A stretch of 64,000 nt of DNA, taken from positions 1,385,375 to 1,449,374 of the forward strand of contig NZ_WELG01000002.1 of NCBI RefSeq assembly GCF_009184425.1. Direction: 5' to 3'. The notes beneath the pieces are model-generated. The model did no database searches, was not told the DNA's origin, and saw only the letters and a list, made by a program, of their open reading frames with translations. The stretch's first letter is position 1. Every line of letters begins with the position of its first letter. A program made the position numbers and the translations under genes. This stretch comes from Flagellimonas olearia. GTDB lineage: Bacteria > Bacteroidota > Bacteroidia > Flavobacteriales > Flavobacteriaceae. Positions 63,278 to 64,000 of the stretch are shown piece by piece.

Positions 63278-63331
63278 GGGTTTATGTTATGGTTGGGTGT
63301 ATTGGATTGTAGCCGCTGTTGTAATTGGAAA

Positions 63332-63835
63332 TCATTTACCGAATTCCGTTATACTCAATTCAGGAATTGTTAAGTATACATTTCTTTTTTCCTGTCTTAC
63401 ATTGCCATCGTTCCATTGTCGGACAAAAGTAATTTGAACCGTCTTGTAGTCTGAAGCATTTTTGATTTGTTTTAAAACAAGTTCAGCGACTTCTTTTGCC
63501 AATCCATTGGCTGACTCATCATTTCGATAGTCAGTCAAACTTTCTGGATTTAAGAGAACCGCCTGTAACCACATTCGTTCGTTAATTTGCTCTTTTGTTT
63601 CTTTGTCATATCCATGTGTTTGAAAGGTTCCAATTTTAGATTCTTCTGCGGAAAATAGCTCTTTGAGTTTAAATTCGGCAGATTCCTTTGATTCATTGAA
63701 CTCAGGCTCAATAACATAGCTGTAATCTGGAGGAGGCATATTCTTTAATTCATTCAGTGCCTTGTATAATCTTTGATTACAAGAAAACAAGGTTAGAAAT
63801 GCCATGCTTAAAAATGTCAACTTAATTCCTTTCAT
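63332..63835 (-). CDS. Putative lipoprotein of unknown function
   Basis: A 167-residue protein with a signal peptide and lipobox LTLFSC (Cys at 19). The rest is mixed alpha/beta (FKLKELFSAEESKIG, GLAKEVAELVLKQIKN, YKTVQITFVRQWNDG). It is more AT-rich than its neighbours. The downstream stretch 63836-64000 to the window end holds no gene I can support. Confidence 0.7.
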   Translation of the reverse strand: MKGIKLTFLSMAFLTLFSCNQRLYKALNELKNMPPPDYSYVIEPEFNESKESAEFKLKELFSAEESKIGTFQTHGYDKETKEQINERMWLQAVLLNPESLTDYRNDESANGLAKEVAELVLKQIKNASDYKTVQITFVRQWNDGNVRQEKRNVYLTIPELSITEFGK

Positions 63836-64000
63836 AGGCCTCGTTCAATAACGTACAACACGATTTTAGGAATAAAAATACACCTTTTACCCGAAGTATG
63901 GTCTAGGCCTAAATGGTCTTGGAGGGATGGTTGCAATGAATTATGGTCATAGGTTTTGTTCCACAACTTTGTTGAATCTCTGGTTTAGGCCATCTATAAA

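Overview
The window is a chromosomal segment from a gliding or T9SS-bearing marine member of the Bacteroidota, most likely a Flavobacteriaceae of the Muricauda/Allomuricauda type (inferred from gene families; no marker such as 16S is present). Supporting signs are a type B type IX secretion adhesin with PorP/SprF and PorE-like partners, a SusC/SusD pair, an HPPK-deoxynucleoside kinase fusion, a PorG-uppS-bamA-skp-skp-murI cluster, DUF6089/DUF6090 families, and promoters of the form TTG-N20-TAnnTTTG.

Layout. 0-5.9 kb: the 3' part of a giant Calx-beta/Ig adhesin, then PorP/SprF and a PorE-like OmpA protein. 5.9-13.5 kb: an atypical NRAMP-family transporter, a SusC/SusD nutrient uptake pair with a long leader, and a leucine-rich-repeat lipoprotein. 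13.69-23.77 kb: a 10-kb AT-rich integrative island inserted in the 3' end of tRNA-Leu(UAA). 23.8-33.8 kb: tRNA-Gly, mutS, an RNA methyltransferase, HPPK-dNK, sppA, a queuosine-precursor transporter and an AsmA protein. 33.8-45 kb: DUF6090, YfcC-type transporter, DUF2797, GH3, an alpha/beta-hydrolase-like gene behind a LacI-type palindrome, clpX-clpP-tig, and a GDSL-type lipoprotein. 45-54.8 kb: esterase-pdxJ, then CBS-nadK-porG-uppS-bamA-skp-skp-murI, an envelope-biogenesis cluster. 54.8-64 kb: folA, a PLP enzyme, a CBM48 protein, a two-component system, a duplicated spondin-domain lipoprotein, a YdjC deacetylase and small proteins.

The most interesting part is the island. It is bounded by a 16-bp direct repeat (13685-13700 and 23758-23773), the right copy being the 3' end of tRNA-Leu. 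It begins with a tyrosine recombinase and carries an excisionase-like HTH protein and an origin-like stretch of mirrored repeats around an AT-rich core. The cargo looks defensive: AbiH, a DUF4365 (PDDEXK-like) protein, a HEPN-like protein, and a tightly coupled three-gene unit of a MazG-type nucleotide pyrophosphohydrolase, a protein with a PUA/EVE-like N-terminus and an HNH-like C-terminus, and a CoiA-like zinc finger/PDDEXK protein. That three-gene unit is the best candidate for an undescribed system.

Outside the island the genes are mostly ordinary for the family. Exceptions worth a look are an NRAMP homologue whose DPGN motif reads GTSH, a perfect 20-bp LacI-type palindrome upstream of an orphan hydrolase-like gene, and the hairpin-bearing leader of the SusC gene.
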